Source of the DNA: Williamsia sterculiae
GTDB lineage: Bacteria; Actinomycetota; Actinomycetes; Mycobacteriales; Mycobacteriaceae
Direction: 5' to 3'
DNA: 64,000 nt
NCBI RefSeq assembly: GCF_900156495.1
Contig: NZ_FTNT01000013.1
Span: 1-64,000, forward strand
The notes beneath the pieces are model-generated. The model was not told where the DNA came from, did no database searches, and saw only the letters and a program-made list of their open reading frames with translations. Below, piece by piece: positions 24,347-32,387 of the stretch. Numbering within the stretch: the stretch's first letter is position 1; the number at the start of each line of letters is the position of its first letter. The position numbers and the translations under genes were made by a program.

Positions 24347-26653
24347 GTGCGTTATCGCCGACCCAGACAGTCCGTGGTCCTCGCGGCTGTCGCGGCTGTG
24401 GCGGTCGCCAGCCCGCTCGTCGTTCTCGCCGGTGGGGCCGCACCCACCAACACGGTGGAGGACCGCGCGCAGCCGGCCCGGGCGACGACGACGATCGACG
24501 AGGTCAGCCTGGATCAGGTGCCGTCGCTGGTGCTCAACCTGGTGACCTCCGGATTGTCCCGCGCGGGGGTGACCCTGCCGCCGATCGATGCATCGAAGGT
24601 GACGTTGCCGGATCTGCCGGTGGACCTGCCGCCGGGGCTGGCATCGTTGCTGCCCGCGCCGTCGGCCGCGGCCACGACGTCGCGCCTGTCGACACCGGCC
24701 CCGACGTCACCCGCGTCCTCCACACCGTCCGCCTCGTCCACACCGGCCGACGCTCCCGCCGGGGCGGTGGTCAAGGAGATCAAACGCGACACCCCCTTCT
24801 CGATGGTCGGGCTGACGTGGGACGGGTTGTCGGACACCACGCCCTACATCCGGGCCAAGAAGCCCAACGGTGACTGGGGTCCCTGGTACGCCGCCGACCC
24901 GGAGGATGCCGGCGTACGGAAGTCCCCGACGGACCCGCTGCGCCAGGGATCCGAGCCGATCTGGGTGGGCGACACCACCTGGGTACAGGTGGCCGTCACC
25001 AGGAAGGGCGTCGCGGTGCCGGGTGAACCGGGTACCGCACCGAGTCCGTCGGTCGGCGCGACCACGACGTCGGAGGTGCCGCGTTCCGGTGCGTCGCGTT
25101 CGGCGGTGCCACGACGCTCGTCACCGACGACGACCGCCCCCCAGCGGGGTTCGACGACCAGGCCCTCGGCTGCCGGGGTCGCACCCAGCCGGACGCCGTC
25201 GTCACCCCAACCCAACGTGCTGCCCACCAGCACCGTCGCATCCGGGCAGGTGGTACCCCGGGCATTCACCGAGAAGCTGCAACCCCCGGCGCCGTCCACA
25301 TCGGGCGCCGCGGCGCCGCAGAGCTCGACACCCCAGACATCGACGCCCGGCTCGGGCGGTTCGGACCTGCGGGACACGTTGCAGCAGACCATCTCCACGC
25401 TGAAGGCCGCACTGATCAGCACCGGGAAGTCCGGGGATCTGTCGGGTACCGGCGGCACGTCGTCGGGGGGACGGGCCGCTGTTCCGGGTGCGATGCCGAC
25501 GGTGATCAGCCGCGCCCAGTGGGGTGCCGACGAGTCGGAGCGGTGTTCGCAACCCACCTACGACGACACACTCAAGGGTGCGGTGGTGCACCACACCGCG
25601 GGCAACAACGACTACACCGCCGAGCAGTCGGCCGACATCGTGCGCAGCATCTACGCGTACCACGCGCAGACACTGGGCTGGTGCGACATCGGCTACAACG
25701 CCCTGGTCGACAAGTTCGGCCAGATCTTCGAAGGCGCCTACGGCGGTCTCGACAAGAACGTGGAGGGCACGCATACCGGAGGGTTCAACAAGAACACCGT
25801 CGGCGTCGCGATGCTCGGCGACCTCAACGACGTCGCACCCACCACGGCGATGATCAACTCGGTGGGCAACTTCCTGGGCTGGCGGTTGCGACAGGCGGGA
25901 CTGGACCCCGGTGGGCAAGCCCAGTTGACGTCCGAGGGTTTCGAGTCGTCGCGATACTCGGCGGGCCAGGTCAGCGCGCTGCCGGTGATCAGTGGACATC
26001 GCGACTACGACGACACCGAGTGCCCCGGCAACCTGGGATATGCGGCACTGCCACAGATCCGTTCGGTCGCCGAGACCGGGACTCAGGTCAGCGCACCGAG
26101 CACCGATACGTCGACGTCGAGCAGTCCCGTCCCCGGCACGGGTGCGCCGGTCACGAGTGCAACCGGGACCACGCAGTCCACGGACAGTGCCATCGGTCGG
26201 CTCGGTGCGCTGGCGGCGAACGCCTTGGCTCCCGATGTCTTGTCACAAGCGGACACCGGGGCCATCGCCCAGAAGTGGCGTTCGGTCGGCGGCGCCACCG
26301 GGCTGCTCGGGAAGCCCACCAGCGCGGAGCTGACCACCACCGACGGTAAGGCCAAGTTCGCCGACTTCGCGAACGGGCAGGTGGTCTGGTCCCCGGAGAC
26401 GGGTGCACAGATCCTGCAGGGGGCCATCAAGACCGCGTGGTCGGCGCTGGGTGGTTCGGGTAGCCCGCTGGGTCTGCCCACGGGTACCGAGATCACCGGC
26501 AACGACAACATCAGCCAGGTCTTCCAGTTCGGCACCCTGGTCTTCAACACCGTCACCGGGGGTGTGATGAAGGTGATCAAGACCTACCAGGACACCTACG
26601 CCCAGCACCAGGGCGGCAGCGCGGCCGTCCCCAGCGCGGCGCCCGCCGGCTGA
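24347..26653 (+). CDS. Secreted N-acetylmuramoyl-L-alanine amidase (PGRP/Amidase_2) with LGFP repeats
   Basis: A 768-residue secreted amidase, the positional counterpart of Rv3811. GTG 24347 is preferred over ATG 24308 because AGGGAG ends 6 nt before it and the signal peptide (SVVLAAVAAVAVASPLVVLAGG) follows directly. Order: an uncharacterised N-terminal region with two Ser/Thr/Pro-rich stretches, then a PGRP/amidase domain at about 380-565 with RAQWGADE, zinc ligand VVHHTAG, WCDIGYNALVDKFGQIFEG, and the second His and Cys in SGHRDYDDTECPG. The C-terminus holds two LGFP-like units (LLGKPTSAE, LGLPTGTE). It should cleave the stem peptide from muramic acid outside the cell. It is transcribed away from the SpoIID gene. 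Confidence 0.9.
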   Translation: MRYRRPRQSVVLAAVAAVAVASPLVVLAGGAAPTNTVEDRAQPARATTTIDEVSLDQVPSLVLNLVTSGLSRAGVTLPPIDASKVTLPDLPVDLPPGLASLLPAPSAAATTSRLSTPAPTSPASSTPSASSTPADAPAGAVVKEIKRDTPFSMVGLTWDGLSDTTPYIRAKKPNGDWGPWYAADPEDAGVRKSPTDPLRQGSEPIWVGDTTWVQVAVTRKGVAVPGEPGTAPSPSVGATTTSEVPRSGASRSAVPRRSSPTTTAPQRGSTTRPSAAGVAPSRTPSSPQPNVLPTSTVASGQVVPRAFTEKLQPPAPSTSGAAAPQSSTPQTSTPGSGGSDLRDTLQQTISTLKAALISTGKSGDLSGTGGTSSGGRAAVPGAMPTVISRAQWGADESERCSQPTYDDTLKGAVVHHTAGNNDYTAEQSADIVRSIYAYHAQTLGWCDIGYNALVDKFGQIFEGAYGGLDKNVEGTHTGGFNKNTVGVAMLGDLNDVAPTTAMINSVGNFLGWRLRQAGLDPGGQAQLTSEGFESSRYSAGQVSALPVISGHRDYDDTECPGNLGYAALPQIRSVAETGTQVSAPSTDTSTSSSPVPGTGAPVTSATGTTQSTDSAIGRLGALAANALAPDVLSQADTGAIAQKWRSVGGATGLLGKPTSAELTTTDGKAKFADFANGQVVWSPETGAQILQGAIKTAWSALGGSGSPLGLPTGTEITGNDNISQVFQFGTLVFNTVTGGVMKVIKTYQDTYAQHQGGSAAVPSAAPAG

Positions 26654-26656
26654 CAG

Positions 26657-26777
26657 GGCCGAGCGGCCCGCCGGCTGACCCGTCGAGCGGGCCCTTGTTC
26701 ACGTCGAGCGGGCCGTCGTTCGCCTCTTCCGACGCCGATCGGCCCACTCGACTCCGGTTTCGGCCCGCTCGACGGGG
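26657..26777. repeat. Cluster of CGTCGAGCGGGCC elements between convergent genes
   Basis: CCCGTCGAGCGGGCC at 26679-26693 is followed by ACGTCGAGCGGGCC at 26701-26714, and the exact reverse complement GGCCCGCTCGACGGG lies at 26762-26776, inside TTTCGGCCCGCTCGACGGGG. A related GGGCCGAGCGGCCCG sits at 26657-26671. The amidase and the HAD gene converge here, so the element may act as a bidirectional terminator. The same core recurs at 55430-55467. Confidence 0.55.
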
Positions 26778-26787
26778 TGGTCGGGGG

Positions 26788-27633
26788 TCAACCGAACCAG
26801 CGCCAGAGGACGCGGCCCACACCGTCGTTGTTGTTGCCCGTGGTGATCTCGTCGGCGGCCGCGCGTGCCAACGGGTGCGCATTGGCCATCGCGACCCCGC
26901 GCCCGGCCCAGCGCAACATGTCCACGTCGTTGGGCATGTCACCGAATGCGATCACCGAGTCCGCGGGCAGCACGGCCACCTCGGCCAGCAGCGACAACCC
27001 GGTGGCTTTGCTGACCCCCGGCGGGGCCAGCTCGATGAGTCCGTTGTCGGTGGAGTAGGTGATCTCGGCCGATCGGGCGAAACCGTTGATCGTCAACGCT
27101 TCCCGCATCGCAAAGGTCATGTCGCCGCTACGCATCCCGGGACAGCGGATCAGCAACTTCACTGCAGGCGCGCTGACCAGATCGGCGTTGCTCACCTCGA
27201 GGTGGTCCGGGTTGAGCCAGGCGTGCTGATAGCCGGCCACCGCGACGAACGGCGGGGTGGCGGTGTCGTGCGCCGACGCCCCGACCCGCTCCGCCGCGAG
27301 CCCACATCCGGGCAACACATGGGACGCCAGTTCGGCCAACTGGGCGAGCACGTCGACCTCGAGGGTGGTCGACGTGAGCACCCGATCGGCCGAGATGTCG
27401 TACAGGATCGCGCCGTTCGCGCACACCGCATACGGTGACGTGTCCAGTTGATCAGCGACCTCGGCCAACCAGCGGGGCGGTCGACCGGTGGCCAGCACCA
27501 GCGGCACCCCGACCTCACCGGCCCGCCGGATCGCCGTCGCCGTCAGTCGCTGAACCCGATTGTCGTCGTCGATCAGCGTGCCGTCGACGTCGGACGCGAT
27601 GAGTGTGGGAGGACCGAAAGCGTTACGCCGCAT
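26788..27633 (-). CDS. Cof-type HAD-IIB family hydrolase (Rv3813c-like)
   Basis: A 281-residue HAD phosphatase. Motif I is SDVDGTLID, motif II is LATGRPP, the motif III lysine region is KATGLSLLAEV, and motif IV is FGDMPNDVDMLRWAG. The large cap between II and III is typical of the Cof/IIB class, which dephosphorylates sugar phosphates or nucleotides. Start ATG 27633 is set by the DVDGT strand, which begins about 12 residues later; the open frame upstream runs into the next gene and is a shadow. It overlaps the PlsC-type acyltransferase stop by 11 nt, so the two are co-transcribed. Substrate unknown. Confidence 0.85.
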   Translation of the reverse strand: MRRNAFGPPTLIASDVDGTLIDDDNRVQRLTATAIRRAGEVGVPLVLATGRPPRWLAEVADQLDTSPYAVCANGAILYDISADRVLTSTTLEVDVLAQLAELASHVLPGCGLAAERVGASAHDTATPPFVAVAGYQHAWLNPDHLEVSNADLVSAPAVKLLIRCPGMRSGDMTFAMREALTINGFARSAEITYSTDNGLIELAPPGVSKATGLSLLAEVAVLPADSVIAFGDMPNDVDMLRWAGRGVAMANAHPLARAAADEITTGNNNDGVGRVLWRWFG

Positions 27634-28393
27634 CGTCGCCCGACGTCTCGCGTCCGGCGCGTGCCGCAGCCCGACGTGCCTGTTCCTCGGTGTCGAGCCG
27701 GTCGGCCTCGGCCAGGGTGGGGGCACCCCCACCCATCGACGCGGGCACCCAGAACTCGCGCGCGGGGTGCGGTCCGTAGCCGGCCTGCACCGTCGACAAC
27801 AGGTCCTGCATGGCCGTGCGCAACCGGTCGGTCCCGGTCTGGACATCGCCGTCGACGGTCAGCGCAGGCCCGAATCGCACATGCACCGGCAGCCCGGTGC
27901 GACCCATCGCCCGCTCGTGACCCTTGGTCCACTGCCGGTGTGCACCCCAGACGATGCACGGGACGATGGGCACGTTCGCATCATGAGCCATCCGCACCGC
28001 GCCGGTCTTGAACGCCTTCAGCTCGAAACTGCGCGAGATCGTCGCCTCCGGATACACCGCGACCACCTCCCCGTCGCGCAGGGTCTGCACGGCCTGCCGG
28101 TAGGCATCGGCGCCGGCGAGGCGGTCCACCGGCACGGTCTTGGTGTGTTTGATGAGGAATCGCATGATGCCGTACTTCATCGTCTCGGCTTTGATCATGT
28201 ACCGGACGCGACGACCGGCCCGGTAGACGCCGATCGCCGCGGGCAGGAAGTCGACGTAGCTGGTGTGATTGATCGCGAGCACCACCCCACCCGTTCTCGG
28301 CAGATTGTCCTCGTCGTCGATCCGCAGATCGAGACCCTGAGCCCTGACCAGTCCGTGAGCGATGATCTCCAGGGTCCGGAATACCGGTTCCAT
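27623..28393 (-). CDS. 1-acyl-sn-glycerol-3-phosphate acyltransferase-family protein (PlsC type)
   Basis: A 256-residue lysophospholipid acyltransferase. The catalytic NHTSYVD (H-x4-D) and the acceptor-binding PEATISRSFE box are present, with FKTGAVRMA and VPCIVWGAH downstream. Start ATG 28393 is chosen because the domain starts about 35 residues later; the frame extends upstream without support. It is a close relative of the gene at 31543-32298: both begin MEPV and share the C-terminal GPHPA...GGGAPTL...DRLD/NRLD segment. M. tuberculosis has three such genes here (Rv3814c-Rv3816c). It probably acylates glycerol phosphate or an envelope lipid at the inner membrane. Confidence 0.85.
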   Translation of the reverse strand: MEPVFRTLEIIAHGLVRAQGLDLRIDDEDNLPRTGGVVLAINHTSYVDFLPAAIGVYRAGRRVRYMIKAETMKYGIMRFLIKHTKTVPVDRLAGADAYRQAVQTLRDGEVVAVYPEATISRSFELKAFKTGAVRMAHDANVPIVPCIVWGAHRQWTKGHERAMGRTGLPVHVRFGPALTVDGDVQTGTDRLRTAMQDLLSTVQAGYGPHPAREFWVPASMGGGAPTLAEADRLDTEEQARRAAARAGRETSGDDAA

Positions 28394-28550
28394 GGGACCC
28401 AGCCTATCCGGCCGGACACGCGCGGCACGCCCCGATCCACGGGCATGGCAGGGGTATCCACTCGACGGTCGGCGCGTCTCTCTGATTGACCGAGCGAGAT
28501 TTCCCGCAGGTGTGATCACTTCCCGCTGAAGCATCACCAGCACATCCCCG

Positions 28551-28581
28551 AAACTGCGGGAGGTCGGATTTCCCGCAGTTT
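28551..28581 (-). terminator. Probable intrinsic terminator after the VKOR/DsbA genes
   Basis: AAACTGCGGGA (28551-28561) and TCCCGCAGTTT (28571-28581) form an 11-bp perfect stem with a 9-nt loop. On the minus strand the stem ends in TTT. It is 38 nt past the stop of the VKOR-family gene. A further copy of ATTTCCCGCAG lies at 28499-28509. Apart from these, the 226-nt gap to the PlsC-type start shows nothing recognisable. Confidence 0.6.
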
Positions 28582-28618
28582 TCGTGGCATGACCACGGGC
28601 CCCACGGCGACCGCGCAC

Positions 28619-29266
28619 TCAGAGCAAGGTCGACCAATAACTCCAGAAGCGTTCGGCGATGAGCAGGATCAGTACGACGTACCAGATGATCAGCACCGGC
28701 CAGAGCCATCCGGCGGCGTCGACCAGACCGCGCCGCCCCGACAGCGCGGCCCAGCGTCGGGCAGCCACCACCAGCAGCGCCGGGGTGATCGCCCACACCA
28801 CCATGCAGTACGGGCACAGCGCATTGATCCGGTAGAGGCTCTCGATGATCAGGTAGTGGATGAAGACCATCCCGACGAGCAATCCGACGGTGAGACCGCC
28901 CCAGTACCACCGTGGCAGCGGGACACGCGCCACGGCCAGCACCCCGGTCACCACCACCACCGAGAACGCCCCGATGCCGAGGATCGGGTTGGGGAAGCCG
29001 AAGAACGCCGCTTGCGCGGTCTTCATCACCGACCCGCAGGACAGCACGGGGTTGAGGCTGCAGCTGGGGGTGTACCCCGGGTCGGTGAACAGTTTGAACC
29101 GCTCGATGGTCAGCGTGAGCGCGGCGATCAGGCCGAGGATGCCGCCGAGCAGCACCGCAGCACCGGTCACCCGACCGGCGCCCGGGCTCGGTGTCACGGA
29201 GGTCTCGTCCGCCCGATCGTGGGACCGCGGCTCGACCGCGCGGTCGGTCACCGCCTCGTCTGTCAT
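28619..29266 (-). CDS. Vitamin K epoxide reductase (VKOR/DsbB-like) family protein
   Basis: A 215-residue polytopic thiol oxidase that reoxidises DsbA-like partners and passes electrons to quinone. Four or five hydrophobic segments are visible. The redox pairs are the loop cysteines C69 and C77 (PSCSLNPVLSCGS) and the catalytic CPYC at 151-154. Actinobacteria use VKOR in place of DsbB. Start ATG 29266 forms an ATGA overlap with the stop of the DsbA-like gene, so the pair is translationally coupled. Together they should form disulfides in exported envelope proteins, several of which are encoded nearby. The terminator at 28551-28581 follows. Confidence 0.9.
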   Translation of the reverse strand: MTDEAVTDRAVEPRSHDRADETSVTPSPGAGRVTGAAVLLGGILGLIAALTLTIERFKLFTDPGYTPSCSLNPVLSCGSVMKTAQAAFFGFPNPILGIGAFSVVVVTGVLAVARVPLPRWYWGGLTVGLLVGMVFIHYLIIESLYRINALCPYCMVVWAITPALLVVAARRWAALSGRRGLVDAAGWLWPVLIIWYVVLILLIAERFWSYWSTLL

Positions 29267-30015
29267 CCCTCTGCCGCGGCGTTCACCGCCGCCACCAGCG
29301 CGTCGGGGGTGCTGAGCGTCAACGTCTTGCCGTTCAACTCGACCTGCGGTGTGCCCTGGAGGCCGTTCTCGGACACCTGTTTCGTCTGTGCGGTCACCCA
29401 GTCGTTGTAGACGCCCTTGTCCACACAGCTGCTCACCGACGCCGGGGCGCCGACGGAGGTCGCGATCTCGGTGAGCTGCTGGTCGGCGAGTCCGGCCGAC
29501 CCCTCCTCGGGCTGCTGTGCGTAGAGAGCCTGGTGATACTTCAGCCAGGTGGCGAAGTCGCCACCTGCCGCGGTGGCCTGCGCGACGCACGCCGACGCGT
29601 TGGCCGCGCGGGTGGAGTACCCGGTCGACGACATCCGATCCAGGATGGCGATCGGGTGATAGTCGATCGCCACGTTCGGGTTGCTGCGCAGCTGCTCCAG
29701 CGCGCTACCGAACAACGTCTCGAACTGCTTGCAGACCGGACACTGGAAGTCCTCGTCGAGGGTGAGGACCGCCTTGGCGTTGGCCTTGGGTCCGCTCACC
29801 CGGAAGGCCCCGGTGTCGGTGACGACGGTCGGGCTGGTCGACGCATTCGACGCCGACGAGGAGTCGTCGGAGTTCTTGGACACGATGACCACCACCGCGA
29901 CGATGACGGCCACGATGATCACCACCGCCGTCGCGGCGATCCGGATGATCATGCTGCGGCGCTTCTCCGCCGCACGCGGATCGACGACAGGCTTGCGTTG
30001 CCTGCTACCGGTCAT
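29263..30015 (-). CDS. Membrane-anchored DsbA-like thioredoxin-fold oxidase
   Basis: A 250-residue protein with a cytoplasmic basic leader, one transmembrane anchor (about residues 22-46) and a Ser/Thr linker, then a DsbA/thioredoxin domain. The active site is CPVC at 92-95 (DFQCPVCKQFE) and the cis-proline motif is GTPQVELNG near the C-terminus. A further cysteine pair (SACVAQ, SSCVDKG) is typical of mycobacterial DsbA. It oxidises exported proteins and is recharged by the coupled VKOR gene. The ATG at 30015 precedes the anchor directly. About 145 nt separate it from the NTF2-like gene upstream; nothing was recognised there. Confidence 0.9.
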   Translation of the reverse strand: MTGSRQRKPVVDPRAAEKRRSMIIRIAATAVVIIVAVIVAVVVIVSKNSDDSSSASNASTSPTVVTDTGAFRVSGPKANAKAVLTLDEDFQCPVCKQFETLFGSALEQLRSNPNVAIDYHPIAILDRMSSTGYSTRAANASACVAQATAAGGDFATWLKYHQALYAQQPEEGSAGLADQQLTEIATSVGAPASVSSCVDKGVYNDWVTAQTKQVSENGLQGTPQVELNGKTLTLSTPDALVAAVNAAAEG

Positions 30016-30159
30016 CTGCTGTCCTCCCGCACTGCTGCATCTCCTCGTCGTGACGGCATCATCACCGACCGCCCGGCGGTCGCGCGGTCATCACCAGTGA
30101 ACCACCGTCACCTGAGGCGATTCCCAGAGACGGTGGTCACGACGGGCGACGCGGGGAGT

Positions 30160-30549
30160 TCAGGTCCGGTCGGGGGTCTGGAATTCGGGCTGGTCGATGA
30201 TCCGGACCCAGCTGCCGTCGGGACGCTGCACGACCACCTGGGCCCGCGCACCGGCACCGTCGCGGGGCGGGGTGGAGGTCAGCGCCAGGTCTCCGAAGCG
30301 CAGCGTCGGCAGCGGTTCCTCCGCGGTGAACGTGGGCCGGTTGGCCAGCACCGAGGCCCAGAGGTCGCGGATGGCAGCGCGGCCGACGGTGGTGCGTCCC
30401 GGCGGGAAGGCCATCACCGCGTCCTCGTGGTACAGCGACGCGACCGCGTCGGCATCGCCGTCGTTGGAGAACTGCACGAACAGCGCGGTGATGTCCTCGG
30501 GACGTCGTGCGGTGGGGTACTCGGTGGTGGGGCGATCGGTGTCGGTCAT
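30160..30549 (-). CDS. SnoaL/NTF2-like small protein (SgcJ/EcaC type)
   Basis: A 129-residue single-domain cone-shaped NTF2-fold protein. Recognisable features are FVQFSNDGDADAVASLYHEDAVMAFPPGRTTVGRAAIRDLW, shown here in continuous helix-strand order over residues 25-67, and a C-terminal VVVQRPDGSWVRIIDQP strand pair. These proteins are often binding or isomerase domains; members of the SgcJ/EcaC group have no defined reaction. The gene is divergent from a LysR regulator 108 nt away, so it is a likely target of that regulator. The 3' end lies in a short gap before the DsbA-like gene. Confidence 0.75.
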   Translation of the reverse strand: MTDTDRPTTEYPTARRPEDITALFVQFSNDGDADAVASLYHEDAVMAFPPGRTTVGRAAIRDLWASVLANRPTFTAEEPLPTLRFGDLALTSTPPRDGAGARAQVVVQRPDGSWVRIIDQPEFQTPDRT

Positions 30550-30657
30550 CGGAGGATCCTCTCGAGTCGTGATCGTTCGTGTGTGCGCTCTTGACTCTTC
30601 GCCGACCGCGCAGATAAGTCCAAGTGATGTTTCTGATCGCCGGTATCATCAACAGTT

Positions 30658-31542
30658 ATGGAGCTTCGCCAGCTCGAGTACTTCGTCGCGGTGGCCACCG
30701 ATCTGTCGTTCACCGCGGCGGCACAGCGCACCTACACCACGCAGCCGAACATCAGCGCGCAGATGCGCGCCCTGGAGCGCGAGTGGGGAACGCCCTTGTT
30801 CGACCGGGTGGGGCGCACCGTGACCCTGACCTCGGCGGGTCGGGCCGCGCTGCCGCACGCCCGGGCGGCATTGGACCAGGCGGGCGCGGCGGCACAGGCC
30901 GTGGCGGACGTCCAGCAGGTACTGCGGGGATCGCTGGCCGTCGGGATGGTCGACGGGTGCACGATCGGCGCCCTGTTCGCCGCCATGGGAGATTTCCGTC
31001 GGGCTCACCCCGGGGTGGATCTGTCGCTCAGCGAGGACGAGTCACCGCGGCTCGCCGACCGGGTACGTACCGGCGACCTCGACATCGCGTTGGTGGGCTC
31101 GGCCGCCCGACCACCGGCCGGACTCGCCGAGTTCACCGTGATCAGCGAACCGATCGTGGTGGTGGTGCCGCGAGGGCATCGGTTGGCCGCGGCCTCGGCG
31201 GCGACCGTCGACGACCTGCGCGACGAACCGATCGTCGCCCTCCCGGTGGGTGCAGGCATCCGAACGGTGTTCGACAGGGCGACCGGTGGGCTGCCGGTGG
31301 CGATGGCAGCGACGTCGCCGGCGGCAGTGGCCGAGTTGGTGATCGGCGGACTGGGCATCGGGGTGCTGAGCGCATCCATCGCCGCGGCCCACACCTCGAC
31401 GCTGCGAGCGTTACCGCTGGTCGGCGCCGACGACCCGGCCCTGCTGAGCCTGGTCTGGCGAGCCGATCCGACCGCGGCGACCGCGGCCTTTGTCGACGTC
31501 GCGCGCCGCCGTTTCGGCCGGGCGACCGACCGACCGGCGTGA
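30658..31542 (+). CDS. LysR-family transcriptional regulator
   Basis: A 294-residue LTTR. The N-terminal winged helix-turn-helix begins MELRQLEYFVAVATDLSFTA and continues through NISAQMRALEREWGTPLFDR. An effector domain follows with GSLAVGMVDG and VVVVPRGHRLA. ATG 30658 has no recognisable Shine-Dalgarno, so the message may be leaderless. The effector is unknown. The gene is divergent from the NTF2-like gene, and TGATG/CATCA arms lie in the gap just before the start. It abuts the PlsC-type gene on the opposite strand with no spacing, so the two genes converge. Confidence 0.88.
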   Translation: MELRQLEYFVAVATDLSFTAAAQRTYTTQPNISAQMRALEREWGTPLFDRVGRTVTLTSAGRAALPHARAALDQAGAAAQAVADVQQVLRGSLAVGMVDGCTIGALFAAMGDFRRAHPGVDLSLSEDESPRLADRVRTGDLDIALVGSAARPPAGLAEFTVISEPIVVVVPRGHRLAAASAATVDDLRDEPIVALPVGAGIRTVFDRATGGLPVAMAATSPAAVAELVIGGLGIGVLSASIAAAHTSTLRALPLVGADDPALLSLVWRADPTAATAAFVDVARRRFGRATDRPA

Positions 31543-32298
31543 CTACTCCTCGCGTGCGGCCCGACGCGTCGCCTTGGCCTCGGCCTCCTCGGCATCGAGG
31601 CGATTGGCCTCCTCGAGGGTCGGCGCACCGCCACCGAGCCGGGCGGGCACCCAGTACTCGCCCGCCGGATGCGGGCCGTAGGCGTCCTGCAGCTCCAGCA
31701 GCGTCTCGCTCATCACCTTGTGCAACTGCTCGGTGAGCTGGGCCGCGTCACCGGTGGGTTGCAGCGGTTCGGCCACGCCGATGTGGATGGGGGTGTTGGT
31801 GCGGCCCAGGCGCTTGGGATGGCCCTTGGTCCACACGCGCTGCGCACCCCAGATGACCGTGGGGACGATCGGTACCCCGGCCTCCAACGCCATTCGCGCC
31901 GCCCCCGACTTGAACGATTTGATCTCGAAGCTGCGACTGATGGTGGCCTCGGGGTAGACACCGACGAGCTCGCCGCGACGCAGGTAGTCGACGGCCGTGT
32001 GATAGCTCTCCGCACCCGCGGCTCGGTCGACGGGGATGTGCTTCAGCGACCGCATGATCGGCCCCGACACCTTGCTGTCGAAGACCTCCTTCTTGGCCAT
32101 GAACCGCACCTTGCGGCGACCGTGCAGGAAGGCGGGCAATCCGGCGTAGGTGAAATCCAGGTAACCGGTGTGGTTCAGCGCCACCACGGCACCGCCGCGG
32201 CGCGGCACGTTCTCCGCCCCCGTCACCGTGAACTTCAACCCTTCGGCGGCCCACAACGAGCGGGCAACGGCGATAACGGTGTCGTAGACGGGTTCCAT
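31543..32298 (-). CDS. 1-acyl-sn-glycerol-3-phosphate acyltransferase-family protein (PlsC type), second copy
   Basis: A 251-residue paralogue of the gene at 27623-28393. It carries NHTGYLD (H-x4-D) and the PEATISRSFEIKSF acceptor box, followed by VPTVIWGAQRVWTKGHPK. Both copies end in the same GPHPA...VPA...GGGAPTL...EA segment, which is not part of the catalytic core. ATG 32298 starts right before the amphipathic N-terminal helix. It is divergent from the MBL/Rieske gene 89 nt away. The same neighbourhood (acyltransferases then Rv3818-like gene) occurs in mycobacteria. Probable role: acylation of a lysophospholipid or envelope glycolipid at the membrane. Confidence 0.85.
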   Translation of the reverse strand: MEPVYDTVIAVARSLWAAEGLKFTVTGAENVPRRGGAVVALNHTGYLDFTYAGLPAFLHGRRKVRFMAKKEVFDSKVSGPIMRSLKHIPVDRAAGAESYHTAVDYLRRGELVGVYPEATISRSFEIKSFKSGAARMALEAGVPIVPTVIWGAQRVWTKGHPKRLGRTNTPIHIGVAEPLQPTGDAAQLTEQLHKVMSETLLELQDAYGPHPAGEYWVPARLGGGAPTLEEANRLDAEEAEAKATRRAAREE

Positions 32299-32387
32299 GG
32301 CGTGGAGCTTAGTCGGTGCGCGGTCGATATCCTTGTGGTCGGCGTCCCCGGCTGGGGACGACGCACGCTCGTGAAAGGCTTTTCCCA

